64,000 bases of DNA from Agromyces mangrovi (GTDB lineage Bacteria > Actinomycetota > Actinomycetes > Actinomycetales > Microbacteriaceae), in the NCBI RefSeq assembly GCF_030296695.1, contig NZ_AP027737.1, positions 3,100,001-3,164,000 on the forward strand, given 5' to 3'. How positions within the stretch are numbered: position 1 is the first letter of the stretch; each line of letters starts with the position of its first letter. Of the stretch, positions 25,709 to 33,502 are shown piece after piece. Below the pieces are notes generated by a model. It worked only from the letters and a program-made list of their open reading frames with translations. It did not search any database and was not told the DNA's origin. A program made the position numbers and the translations under genes.

Positions 25709-26182
25709 CTACGGCCGCCGGGCGAACCAGTGGGTCGCGTTCGGGTTGTCGTTGTAGGGCGCGATCTCGGCGTAGCCGAGCGAGCGGTAGAGCGAGCCGG
25801 CGGCCTCGAGGCTCGCGTTGGTGTCGAGCACGAGCTCCTCGGCGCCCATCTCGACGGCCCGGCGCTCGAGCTCGACCAGCAGCGCGCGGCCGCGGCCGCC
25901 GCCGCGGGCGGACGGCGCGACCCAGAGATGCTTGACCTCGTACCGCACGAGGCCGTCGTCGCCCGGCGGGACGCGGCGCACCCCGCCGCATCCGATGTCG
26001 ACACCGTCGGCCTGGAGCACCAGGAACACGCCGGCGGGCGGGGTGAACGGCTCGTCGACGGGGAAGGTCGGCGCGTACGCGCCCTGCGCGGGCGGGAAGC
26101 TCGCGGTGCGCTCGGCGAAGTAGGCCGCGAGCAGGCGCACGGCGGCCGGGTCGGTGGGCGGCGTGTCGACGTACTGGTCCAT
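25709..26182 (-). CDS. GNAT family N-acetyltransferase
   Basis: A 157-residue acetyltransferase. The family core is LVRYEVKHLWVAPSARGGGRGRALLVELE, with the acetyl-CoA loop ARGGGRGRALL near residues 92-102, followed by LVLDTNASLEAAGSLYRSLGY typical of the C-terminal half. The substrate is unknown. A TAGGCT -10-like element ends 8 bases upstream of ATG 26182. It is divergent from dapB with 62 bases between them. Confidence 0.85.
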   Translation of the reverse strand: MDQYVDTPPTDPAAVRLLAAYFAERTASFPPAQGAYAPTFPVDEPFTPPAGVFLVLQADGVDIGCGGVRRVPPGDDGLVRYEVKHLWVAPSARGGGRGRALLVELERRAVEMGAEELVLDTNASLEAAGSLYRSLGYAEIAPYNDNPNATHWFARRP

Positions 26183-26244
26183 CGGGCACCAGCCTACGAC
26201 CGCAGCGGGCAGGGCCCCGGACGGCCGGTTGCTAGGGTGAGTGC

Positions 26245-26994
26245 GTGACGAGTCGGGTGGCGGTCGTAGGCGCGACGGGCAGGATGGGCCGACTGGCCCT
26301 CGGGCTGATCGAACAGGCGGAGGACCTCGAGGTCCATGCGGAACTCGACTCGTCGTCGAGCCTCGACGAGATCGCCGGCGCCGACGTCGTGTTCGACGTC
26401 ACGCGCCCGGGCGTCACGGAGCGGGTCGTCGACCACGCGATCGACCTCGGAATCCCGACCGTCGTCGGCACCTCGGGCTGGCCGGCCGAGCGCATCGACC
26501 ACGTGCGCGGGCGGCTCGCGAGCGGCGACGAGGATGCCCCGGGCATCCTGTTCGTGCCGAACTTCTCGCTCGGCAGCGTGCTCGCCTCGCGGTTCGCTGC
26601 CATCGCCGCGCCCTACTTCGACTCGATCGAGATCATCGAGGCGCACCACGCCGGCAAGGTCGACTCGCCCTCCGGCACGGCCGTGCGCACGGCCGAGCTG
26701 ATCGGCGGCGCGCACCTCGGCGGACGCCCGGTCTCGGCGCCGCACTCCGACCAGCGCGCCCGCGGGCAGCTCGTCGCGGGCGTACCCGTGCACAGCCTGC
26801 GCATGGACGGCGTGCTCGCCAAGCAGGACGTCATCATGGGTGCGACCGGCGAGACCCTCACGCTCACGCACACGACGCAGAGCCCGTCGTCGTACGAGGC
26901 GGGCATCCTGCTCGCGCTGCGCGCGGCGCCCGAGGCGCGCGGCGTGTCCGTGGGCCTCGAGACGCTGCTCGACCTCGGGTTGCCGACCGAGTGA
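26245..26994 (+). CDS. dapB: 4-hydroxy-tetrahydrodipicolinate reductase
   Basis: A 249-residue NAD(P)H-dependent reductase of the diaminopimelate/lysine pathway, needed for peptidoglycan. The N-terminal Rossmann motif is VVGATGRMG (residues 7-15). The catalytic block EAHHAGKVDSPSGTA (about 132-146) contains the conserved His-His-Lys-Asp residues. Length is normal. The start GTG 26245 has a TAGGGT -10-like element six bases upstream and no ribosome site, consistent with leaderless translation. The next gene overlaps by GTGA. dapA follows at 32.5 kb and dapF at 45.1 kb. Confidence 0.96.
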   Translation: MTSRVAVVGATGRMGRLALGLIEQAEDLEVHAELDSSSSLDEIAGADVVFDVTRPGVTERVVDHAIDLGIPTVVGTSGWPAERIDHVRGRLASGDEDAPGILFVPNFSLGSVLASRFAAIAAPYFDSIEIIEAHHAGKVDSPSGTAVRTAELIGGAHLGGRPVSAPHSDQRARGQLVAGVPVHSLRMDGVLAKQDVIMGATGETLTLTHTTQSPSSYEAGILLALRAAPEARGVSVGLETLLDLGLPTE

Positions 26995-27446
26995 GCGCAC
27001 GCAACGCGGCGCGCGTCGGCGCCATCGTCATGGCCGTGCTGCTCGTCGGCTACATCGCCCTCGTCGGCTGGCGCGCCGTGCTCTTCATCGGCTCGGGCGA
27101 CCCGGTGGGCATCGCCATCGGCGTCGCGCTCGTCGTGCTGCCGGTCATCGCGGTCTGGGCGCTCTGGCGCGAACTCGCGTTCGGGGTGCGCTCCGAGCGA
27201 CTGGTCGACCGGCTCGACGAGGAGGACGGCCTGCCCGAGTTCCCCGCCCAGCCGAGCGGGCGGCCCGATCGCGCCGAGGCGACCGTCGCGTTCGACGCGT
27301 ACCGCGCCGAGACCGAGGCCGACCCGGAGTCGTGGCGCGCCTGGCTGCGGCTCGGCATCGCGTACGACGCGGCGGGCGACCGCCGTCGCGCCCGCGCTGC
27401 CGTGCGGCAGGCGATCACGCTGGAACGCGCGTCGGCTCCCCGCTGA
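26991..27446 (+). CDS. Membrane-anchored TPR-like protein
   Basis: A 151-residue protein with two transmembrane segments (about 8-30 and 36-58). A cytoplasmic acidic linker and a C-terminal tetratricopeptide-like helix pair (DPESWRAWLRLGIAYDAAGD and RRRARAAVRQAITLE) follow. The role is unknown; TPR ends usually bind proteins. GTG 26991 overlaps the dapB stop. Its 3' end overlaps the convergent SDR gene by 32 bases, an unusually large convergent overlap. Confidence 0.72.
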   Translation: MSARNAARVGAIVMAVLLVGYIALVGWRAVLFIGSGDPVGIAIGVALVVLPVIAVWALWRELAFGVRSERLVDRLDEEDGLPEFPAQPSGRPDRAEATVAFDAYRAETEADPESWRAWLRLGIAYDAAGDRRRARAAVRQAITLERASAPR

Positions 27447-28326
27447 GCATCGCGTCGATCGCGGCCTCCGCGGTCGCATGCTCGAACCGGAATCCGTCGT
27501 CCAGCAGCCGTGCCGGCACGACCTTCTGGCTCGCGAGCAGCATCTCGTCTGCCGCGCCGCCGATCGCCAGTCCGAGCACCGGTTCCGGGATCGTGAACGC
27601 GTAGGGCCGTCGCATCCGCTCTGCCAGTGCATGCGAGATGCGGTCGGAGGTGGCGGGCGTCGGCCCCGCGAGGTTCACCGGACCCGACAGCTCCGACTCG
27701 ACCAGCAGGTGACGGATGGCCCGCACCTCGTCCCGCAGGCTGATCCACGGCCAGTGCTGTCCGCCCGTGCCGAGCCGTGCGCCGAGGCCGAGCTTCGTCA
27801 GCAGCGACAGTCGCTGCATCGCGCCGCCGTCGCCCATCACGATGCCGCTGCGGAACATGACCGTTCGCGTCGCCTCGGGTGCGAGCCGGGCGGCGTCCTC
27901 CCAGCGGGTCACCACCTCGGCGAGGAACCCGTCGCCCGCCTGCGCCTCCTCGGTGAGCAGCTCCGCGGGGCGGTCGCCGTAGAACCCCGAGGCGGATGCG
28001 TTGAGGAACACCGCCGGCGGCGTGCGTGCCTGCCGCATCGCGTCGGTCAGGGTGCGGGTCGCGTCGACCCGTGAGGTGAGGATCTCGCGCCTGTACGCCG
28101 GCGTCCACGGCAGCCGGGCGAGGTTCGCGCCCGAGAAGTCGACGACCGCGTCGACACGGTCCATGATGGTGAAATCGATGATGCCCGAGCCGGGCGACCA
28201 GCTCAGCTCGTCGTCGGCGCGCGGCTTCCGCCGCACGAGGGTGACGACGTCATGCCCCTCGTCACGCAGCAGCGGAACGAGCGATGAGCCGATGAAGCCG
28301 GACGCCCCGGCGATGAGCACGCGCAC
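27415..28326 (-). CDS. TIGR01777 family NAD-dependent epimerase/dehydratase-like oxidoreductase
   Basis: A 303-residue extended-SDR-like protein. The N-terminal Rossmann motif is IAGASGFIGSSLVPLL (residues 5-20), with VDAVVDFSGANLA, LNASASGFYGD (active-site Tyr region) and the C-terminal PYAFTIPEPVLGLAIGGAADE typical of the TIGR01777 family. Bacterial members have unknown substrates; plant and cyanobacterial relatives act in division and chloroplast functions. It lies downstream of the OsmC gene on the same strand, three bases after its stop, so the two are probably cotranscribed. Confidence 0.9.
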   Translation of the reverse strand: MRVLIAGASGFIGSSLVPLLRDEGHDVVTLVRRKPRADDELSWSPGSGIIDFTIMDRVDAVVDFSGANLARLPWTPAYRREILTSRVDATRTLTDAMRQARTPPAVFLNASASGFYGDRPAELLTEEAQAGDGFLAEVVTRWEDAARLAPEATRTVMFRSGIVMGDGGAMQRLSLLTKLGLGARLGTGGQHWPWISLRDEVRAIRHLLVESELSGPVNLAGPTPATSDRISHALAERMRRPYAFTIPEPVLGLAIGGAADEMLLASQKVVPARLLDDGFRFEHATAEAAIDAMLSGEPTRVPA

Positions 28327-28329
28327 GGG

Positions 28330-28755
28330 TCAGGCGAGCTCCGCCTCGATCGTGATCGGGATTGCCGCGAGCGCCTGCGAGATCGGGCAGTTCGTCTTCG
28401 CGTCCTCGGCGAACGCCTCGAACTCCTCCTCGCTCATGCCTGGCACCCGGGCGCTCACGAGCAGGTGGCTGCCGAGCACGCCGCGCCCGGCCTCGAACGT
28501 GACCGCGGCGGTGGTCTGGATGCTCTCCGGCGGGTGTCCGGCGCCGGCGAGTGCGTTCGACAGCGCCATCGAGAAGCACGACGAGTGCGCCGCGGCGAGC
28601 AGTTCCTCGGGGTTCGTGGTGTCGCGCACGCCCTCCGAGCGGGCCGCCCAGTTCACGGGGAACGTGCCCGAGTCGGAGGAGTCCAGGTGCACGTCACCCG
28701 ATCCCTCGATCAGGCTGCCCTTCCAGACGGTGGTGGCCTCGCTCGTCACTGCCAT
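28330..28755 (-). CDS. OsmC family peroxiredoxin
   Basis: A 141-residue OsmC-type thiol peroxidase that reduces organic hydroperoxides. The two catalytic cysteines are in AAAHSSCFSMALS (about residue 60) and AKTNCPISQAL (about 123). NPEELLAAAHSSCFSMAL is the family signature. ATG 28755 follows AGGAGGAAGC. Downstream on the same strand is the TIGR01777 oxidoreductase; upstream are the thioredoxin-like and DUF4395 genes, so this stretch looks redox-related. Confidence 0.92.
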   Translation of the reverse strand: MAVTSEATTVWKGSLIEGSGDVHLDSSDSGTFPVNWAARSEGVRDTTNPEELLAAAHSSCFSMALSNALAGAGHPPESIQTTAAVTFEAGRGVLGSHLLVSARVPGMSEEEFEAFAEDAKTNCPISQALAAIPITIEAELA

Positions 28756-28820
28756 TGCTTCCTCCTCGTCGCGGTGGAAGCCAGCCTAGCCGCGGCCGTG
28801 CCGCACGGGGAGGGGTGGCG

Positions 28821-29273
28821 TCAGGATGCGCGGATGACCCGTGCGCGCACCAGCAGCGCGTACATGCGGCAGCCGAGGCAGAAGTCGAACGCCGCGTTGA
28901 GGAACGCCGCGACGAACGCGATCGACGCCGAGATCCAGACCGCCCCGTCGACGCCGAGGAGTGCGAGCACGAGGCCGGCACCGGTGACGGCGAAGCCGAC
29001 GCCCTGAGCGAAGGTCGGCGGGCGCGGGTCCTCCGTCTCGGCCGGAGGCGCGAGGCGAGGGCGCACGAAGCGCTTGAAGAGCGCACCCCAGGGGTGGCGG
29101 CGGATGCCCGCGAAGGCGCCCCACGCGAACAGCGCGACGAGCGCGGCGAGCAGCAGCAGCGCCGCGAGCGACGCGCCGGCGAGGTCGAGCACGACCACGG
29201 TGAGCAGCAGCACGGACGTGACGGCGGCGCCGAAGCGCGGGCCGCGCGGGTCGATCGGGTCAGGTCGTGACAC
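28821..29273 (-). CDS. DUF4395 membrane protein
   Basis: A 150-residue protein with four predicted membrane segments in two pairs (about 15-55 and 95-135). It carries the DUF4395 signatures DPRGPRFGAAVTS at the start and DFCLGCRMYALL near the end, with a CxxC pair that may be redox active. The start is GTG 29273. It follows the thioredoxin-like gene, an association common in actinobacteria that suggests a membrane disulfide function. This role is inferred from context. Confidence 0.82.
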   Translation of the reverse strand: MSRPDPIDPRGPRFGAAVTSVLLLTVVVLDLAGASLAALLLLAALVALFAWGAFAGIRRHPWGALFKRFVRPRLAPPAETEDPRPPTFAQGVGFAVTGAGLVLALLGVDGAVWISASIAFVAAFLNAAFDFCLGCRMYALLVRARVIRAS

Positions 29274-29704
29274 AGGGGGTCCTCGGGCGTTCGAGCGATG
29301 GGGAGTGCGGCCGTCACGTCGGCGCGCATCGGCGCACCGGCGAAGCGCTGCACCGCGACGCCGTCGGCGTCGAGCACGACGACGGTGGGGGTCTGCGTCA
29401 CGCGGAACCGCGCGGCGAGGTCGAGGTGCGTCGCGACGTCGAGCTCGACGTGCGCGAGGTCGGCGTCGGTCGCGGCGATCTCGCCGAGCGCGCGTGCGGT
29501 GCCGGGGCAGCGCGCGCAGAACTCGGAGGAGAACTGCAGCAGCGTGGCGCGCGCGGGCAGCGCGTCGAGGTCGAGCTCGGCGGCATCCGCTCGCTCGCCC
29601 TTCGAGGCCGCGGCCCGGCCCTCGCGGCGCTTCACCAGGACCCCGAGCACCGACGTGCCGGCCAGCAGGGCCGTGGCGACGCCGAGTGCGAGCAGGAGAT
29701 CCAT
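29260..29704 (-). CDS. Membrane-anchored thioredoxin family protein, probable indel near its 3' end
   Basis: An N-terminal membrane helix (MDLLLALGVATALLAGTSV, residues 1-22) is followed by a thioredoxin domain. The redox pair is SSEFCARCPGTARAL (CxRC), and FRVTQTPTVVVLDADG carries the cis-Pro region. As written, the frame has no stop until 28694 and runs through the DUF4395 gene out of register. Removing one C from the five-C run (29275-29279 on this strand) gives a stop at 29260-29262, a normal 147-residue protein and a short overlap with the DUF4395 start. Adding one C instead would fuse the two proteins. I consider the stop more likely. Confidence 0.75.
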
Positions 29705-29812
29705 GCACCCGAATGTACGCCTGCCCACCTGAGCGGCGCCCGAGTGTGACGGACGATGACGCGCCGCATCCGCCCCCTCGTCGCGGGCACTGACCGGGGC
29801 TACCATCGGGGC

Positions 29813-30622
29813 GTGGCCGCAGTCATCCCAACCCCGTACGAAGACCTGCTGCGCGAGGTGCTCGCCGGCGGCACGCCGAAGTCCGACCGCACCGGTACCG
29901 GCACGCGCAGCGTGTTCGGCCGCCAGCTGCGCTTCGACCTCGCCGAGGGCTTCCCGCTCATCACGACCAAGCGCGTGCACTTCAAGTCGGTCGCGTACGA
30001 GCTGCTGTGGTTCCTGCGCGGCGACTCGAACGTGCGCTGGCTGCAGGAGCACGGCGTCTCGATCTGGGACGAATGGGCGGATGCCTCGGGCGACCTCGGC
30101 CCCGTCTACGGCGTGCAGTGGCGATCGTGGCCGACGCCGTCGGGCGCGCACATCGACCAGCTCGCGCAGGTGATCGAGCAGATCCGCGTCTCGCCCGACT
30201 CGCGGCGCCTCGTCGTCTCGGCGTGGAACCCGGCCGACATCCCCGACATGGCGCTCGCGCCCTGCCACGCGCTGTTCCAGTTCTACGTGGCCGACGGCAG
30301 GCTGTCGTGCCAGCTCTACCAGCGCAGCGCCGACCTCTTCCTCGGGGTGCCGTTCAACATCGCCTCCTACGCGCTGCTCACCCACCTCGTCGCCGCGCAG
30401 ACCGGCCTCGGCGTCGGCGACTTCGTCTGGACCGGCGGCGACTGCCACATCTACGACAACCACGTCGACCAGGTGACCGAGCAGCTCACGCGCGACCCGT
30501 ACCCCTATCCCTCGCTGCGCATCACGGCCGACCGCTCGACCATCTCGGACTACGAGTTCGAGGACCTCGAGGTCGTCGACTACGTGCACCACCCCGCGAT
30601 CCGGGCCGCCGTCGCGGTATGA
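29813..30622 (+). CDS. thyA: Thymidylate synthase
   Basis: A 269-residue enzyme converting dUMP to dTMP with methylene-tetrahydrofolate. The active-site Cys151 is in [16 protein letters not shown] at the N-terminus and [18 protein letters not shown] are diagnostic. GTG 29813 has a TACCAT -10-like element six bases before it and no ribosome site. The stop overlaps the dihydrofolate reductase start, so the two enzymes that use and regenerate tetrahydrofolate are coupled. Of its 22 Asp codons, 21 are GAC and the only GAT is inside a GGATGC motif. Confidence 0.97.
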   Translation: MAAVIPTPYEDLLREVLAGGTPKSDRTGTGTRSVFGRQLRFDLAEGFPLITTKRVHFKSVAYELLWFLRGDSNVRWLQEHGVSIWDEWADASGDLGPVYGVQWRSWPTPSGAHIDQLAQVIEQIRVSPDSRRLVVSAWNPADIPDMALAPCHALFQFYVADGRLSCQLYQRSADLFLGVPFNIASYALLTHLVAAQTGLGVGDFVWTGGDCHIYDNHVDQVTEQLTRDPYPYPSLRITADRSTISDYEFEDLEVVDYVHHPAIRAAVAV

Positions 30623-31167
30623 CGGATGCCCCTGAGCCGGCGCCTGGTCTCGGCGCGCCGTCGATCGGCCTGATCTGGGCCGAGGCGCGTGGCGGCGTCA
30701 TCGGGCGCGACGGTGTCATGCCGTGGCACCTCCCGGAGGACCTCGCGCACTTCCGTGACGTGACCCGCGGTGCCCCCGTGGTGATGGGCCGCCGCACCTG
30801 GGAGTCGCTGCCCCCGCGCTTCCGCCCGCTGCCCGGGCGTCGCAACATCGTCGTCTCGCGCGAGGCAGCGGCCGCCTTCGACGGCGCCGAGCACGCGGCA
30901 TCCGTGCCCGGCGCCCTCGCGCTCGCCGCCGCGCCCTCGCCCATGCCCCCGGACCGCATCTGGATCATCGGCGGCGCCGAGCTCTACCGCCAGACCATCG
31001 CCCTCGCCGACCGCCTCGAGGTGACGCGCATCGACGCCGACATCGACGGCGACACCCGCGCCCCCGCGATCGGCCCGCACTGGCGCCTCGCCGCATCCGA
31101 CCCCGCCTCCGGCTGGCACACCGCAGCCTCCGGCCTCCGCTACCGCTTCGACACCCTCGCCCGCTGA
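30619..31167 (+). CDS. folA: Dihydrofolate reductase
   Basis: A 182-residue NADPH-dependent enzyme reducing dihydrofolate made by ThyA. Family blocks are [20 protein letters not shown] (substrate site, Trp and Asp/Glu region), [12 protein letters not shown] (cofactor site) and [13 protein letters not shown] 30619 overlaps the thyA stop. Slightly longer than average because of an N-terminal extension ([15 protein letters not shown]). Confidence 0.95.
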   Translation: MTDAPEPAPGLGAPSIGLIWAEARGGVIGRDGVMPWHLPEDLAHFRDVTRGAPVVMGRRTWESLPPRFRPLPGRRNIVVSREAAAAFDGAEHAASVPGALALAAAPSPMPPDRIWIIGGAELYRQTIALADRLEVTRIDADIDGDTRAPAIGPHWRLAASDPASGWHTAASGLRYRFDTLAR

Positions 31168-31223
31168 CCCGCCCCCACCTGCGCGCGTCGCCCGCCGGCC
31201 CGCGTTCGGCCGACCCCGCCGGT

Positions 31224-31295
31224 GCGAAACGTAGGACTCGATCGGCGACGCGCCGCGTGGCCCACCCGCATCCGCCCACATTTCCTACGGTTCGC
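31224..31295 (-). repeat. Intergenic palindromic element, copy 4 (reverse orientation)
   Basis: Read on the minus strand it starts GCGAACCGTAGGA, has the core GGCGGATGC and ACGCGGCGCGTCGCC, and ends GTCCTACGTTTCGC. It is therefore inverted relative to copies 1-3. Confidence 0.78.
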
Positions 31296-31329
31296 TCTGC
31301 CGTCCCCGCGCCATCCATGCCCGGCTCGT

Positions 31330-31402
31330 GCGAAGCGTAGGACTCGATCGGCGACGCGCCGCGTGGCACGCCCGCATCCGCCCGATTCTCCTACGATTTG
31401 TC
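31330..31402 (-). repeat. Intergenic palindromic element, copy 5 (reverse orientation)
   Basis: Same core as copy 4, 34 bases further on. One outer arm has drifted (TCCTACGATTTGTC), weakening the stem. Together copies 4 and 5 fill most of the 330-base gap between folA and the AbiEi-like gene. Confidence 0.72.
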
Positions 31403-31497
31403 CCGCATCGTCTCCTCCACAGCCGCCCGAACCGCCCGAACTTCCCGTGAGACGCGGCCGACGCGCACCGCCGTCGCCGGACCGCCACGCTGCTCGA

Positions 31498-32367
31498 GTG
31501 ACTGAACCGCACCTCGTGCAGCGCACCTGCCGCGACCTCGGCGGCGTCGCCCGCGCCGCAGAGCTCGCCGCGGCAGGCGTAGGCCGACGCGCCCTGGCCC
31601 GCGCGCTCGCCGACGGCGCACTGATCCGGCTCCGCCAGGGGATCTACGCAATGCCCGACCTGGATCCCGACGCAGCCGCCGCCGTCCGCCACGGTGGAGC
31701 GCTCGGATGCCTCTCCGCGGCCCGCGCCCTCGGGCTCTGGGTGCTGACCGACGACGATCGCCTGCACGTGTCTATGCCCCCGACCGGGCGCTCGCGCGAG
31801 CACCCGGACTGCGCGTGCGTCCTGCACTGGACCGGCGGCGTACTCCGACCCATCGCATCGATCGTCGACGTGCTCCGCCAGGTGCTCGCGTGCGCCGGCC
31901 CGGAGGAATTCTTCGTGTGCCTGGAATCGGCGATGCGGCTGAAGCGGATCGACGCCGCCGGGGTCGCGCGCCTCCGCGCACGGGTGCCGTCCTGGGTGCG
32001 GCCACTCGTCGACGACGCCCAATGGGACGCAGACAGCGGCCTCGAGTCCCTGCTGCGGTTCCGGCTCCGCCCGTACCGGCTGCGAATCCGCTCGCAGGTG
32101 GTGATCCCGACCGTCGGTCGCGTGGACCACGTCATCGGCGACCGACTGATCCTCGAGGCGGACGGGCGCGAGAACCACGATGGTGGGTCCGAGCGACACC
32201 GAGACCTGGTCCGAGACGCGGCCGCCGCCGCGCTCGGGTTCGACACCCTTCGGTTCGACTACGCGCAGATCGTGCACGACTGGCCGTCGGTTCGTGCCGC
32301 GATCCTGGCCAAGGTCGATGCCGGCCTCCACCTGCGGTGTGCGGATCGGAGGAGATTCAGCGCCTGA
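31498..32367 (+). CDS. AbiEi-like antitoxin-domain protein with C-terminal nuclease-like domain
   Basis: A 289-residue two-domain protein. The N-terminal winged helix (about 8-60, GGVARAAELAAAGVGRRALA and GALIRLRQGIYAMPD) resembles the AbiEi antitoxin of type IV toxin-antitoxin systems. The C-terminal part (about 185-280), with SGLESLLRFRL, VGRVDHVIGDRLILEADG and FRLDYAQ-like LRFDYAQIVHDW, resembles DUF559/Vsr-type endonucleases: a Glu, then Asp...GxxLILEADG with a candidate ExK/DxD site. No AbiEii toxin partner is adjacent, so this is probably a stand-alone actinobacterial family rather than half of a TA pair. GTG 31498 is the likely start. Function unknown. Confidence 0.7.
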   Translation: MTEPHLVQRTCRDLGGVARAAELAAAGVGRRALARALADGALIRLRQGIYAMPDLDPDAAAAVRHGGALGCLSAARALGLWVLTDDDRLHVSMPPTGRSREHPDCACVLHWTGGVLRPIASIVDVLRQVLACAGPEEFFVCLESAMRLKRIDAAGVARLRARVPSWVRPLVDDAQWDADSGLESLLRFRLRPYRLRIRSQVVIPTVGRVDHVIGDRLILEADGRENHDGGSERHRDLVRDAAAAALGFDTLRFDYAQIVHDWPSVRAAILAKVDAGLHLRCADRRRFSA

Positions 32368-32464
32368 GCGTGCTCGGCAGCGGCGTGTCGACCGATTCCT
32401 CCTTCAGTTCGCACGCGAGGGTGCGACGCACGGCGCGCCCCGCCGGAGCGATAGCCTGTACCCC

Positions 32465-33442
32465 GTGACTTCCCCGGAGAACCCGTTCGGCCAGGTGCTC
32501 GTGGCACTCGTCACCCCGATGACCGCCGACGGCGAGGTCGACTGGCCCGCGGTCGAGCGCCACATGGACCACGTGATCGCGAACGGCGCCGACGGCATCG
32601 TCGTGACCGGCACGACCGGCGAGACCTCGACCCTCACCGACCCCGAGAAGATCCGCCTCGTCGAGGTCGGCAAGGACGTCGCGGCGGGCCGCGCCAAGAT
32701 CATCACGGGCGGCGGCTCGAACGAGACCGCGCACGCCATCGAGCTCTACCAGAAGAGCGAGCAGGCCGGCGCCGACGGCATCATGATCGTCACGCCGTAC
32801 TACAACAAGCCCACCCAGGCGGGCGTGCTCACGCACTTCCGCATGGTGGCGGATGCCACGGACCTGCCCGTGATCCTCTACGACATCCCCGGCCGCACCG
32901 GCGTCCCGATCAGGTACGAGACGATCCTGCGCGTCGCCAAGCACCCGAACATCCTCGCGATCAAGGACGCCAAGGGCGACTTCTCCGAGGTGAGTCGCGT
33001 GCTGAACCAGACCGACCTGATGTACTTCTCGGGCGACGACTCGAACGTGCTGCCGCACCTGTCGATCGGCGCGACCGGGCTCATCGGCGTGACCGCGAAC
33101 ATCGTGCCCGGGCCGTACCGCACGATCGTCGACGCGGTGAACGCGGGCGACCTCAAGACCGCCACCGCCGCCCACCGCCAGCTCGAGCCGCTCGTGCGCG
33201 CCACGATGACGCACGTGCCCGGCACGGTCGCGGCGAAGTACATCCTGCACGGCCTCGGCCGCATCGGCAGCCCGCGCGTGCGCCTGCCGCTCGTCGGGCC
33301 CGAGGAGTGGGAGGCTGCACTCATCGAGGACGAGATCGACCTCGTACGCGACCTTCCGGGCGTCGACTTCCGCCACTTCCGGCCCGACCGCAACGCCGCC
33401 GCGGGCGGCGCGCTGCCGAAGATCGCCGGCACCACCCGATAG
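32465..33442 (+). CDS. dapA: 4-hydroxy-tetrahydrodipicolinate synthase
   Basis: A 325-residue TIM-barrel Schiff-base aldolase condensing pyruvate with aspartate semialdehyde in lysine/diaminopimelate synthesis. The Schiff-base Lys167 is in ILAIKDAKGD, the catalytic Tyr in VILYDIPGRTG, and TGTTGETSTLT binds pyruvate. GTG 32465 has a TAGCCT -10-like element 7 bases upstream and no ribosome site, so a leaderless start is likely. rnj follows 60 bases downstream, the order seen in M. tuberculosis. Confidence 0.96.
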   Translation: MTSPENPFGQVLVALVTPMTADGEVDWPAVERHMDHVIANGADGIVVTGTTGETSTLTDPEKIRLVEVGKDVAAGRAKIITGGGSNETAHAIELYQKSEQAGADGIMIVTPYYNKPTQAGVLTHFRMVADATDLPVILYDIPGRTGVPIRYETILRVAKHPNILAIKDAKGDFSEVSRVLNQTDLMYFSGDDSNVLPHLSIGATGLIGVTANIVPGPYRTIVDAVNAGDLKTATAAHRQLEPLVRATMTHVPGTVAAKYILHGLGRIGSPRVRLPLVGPEEWEAALIEDEIDLVRDLPGVDFRHFRPDRNAAAGGALPKIAGTTR

Positions 33443-33502
33443 ACGACGCGGATGCCCCGACAGGGCCGTCCGCACCACAGACAACCGAACACAGGAGGCC
33501 CC

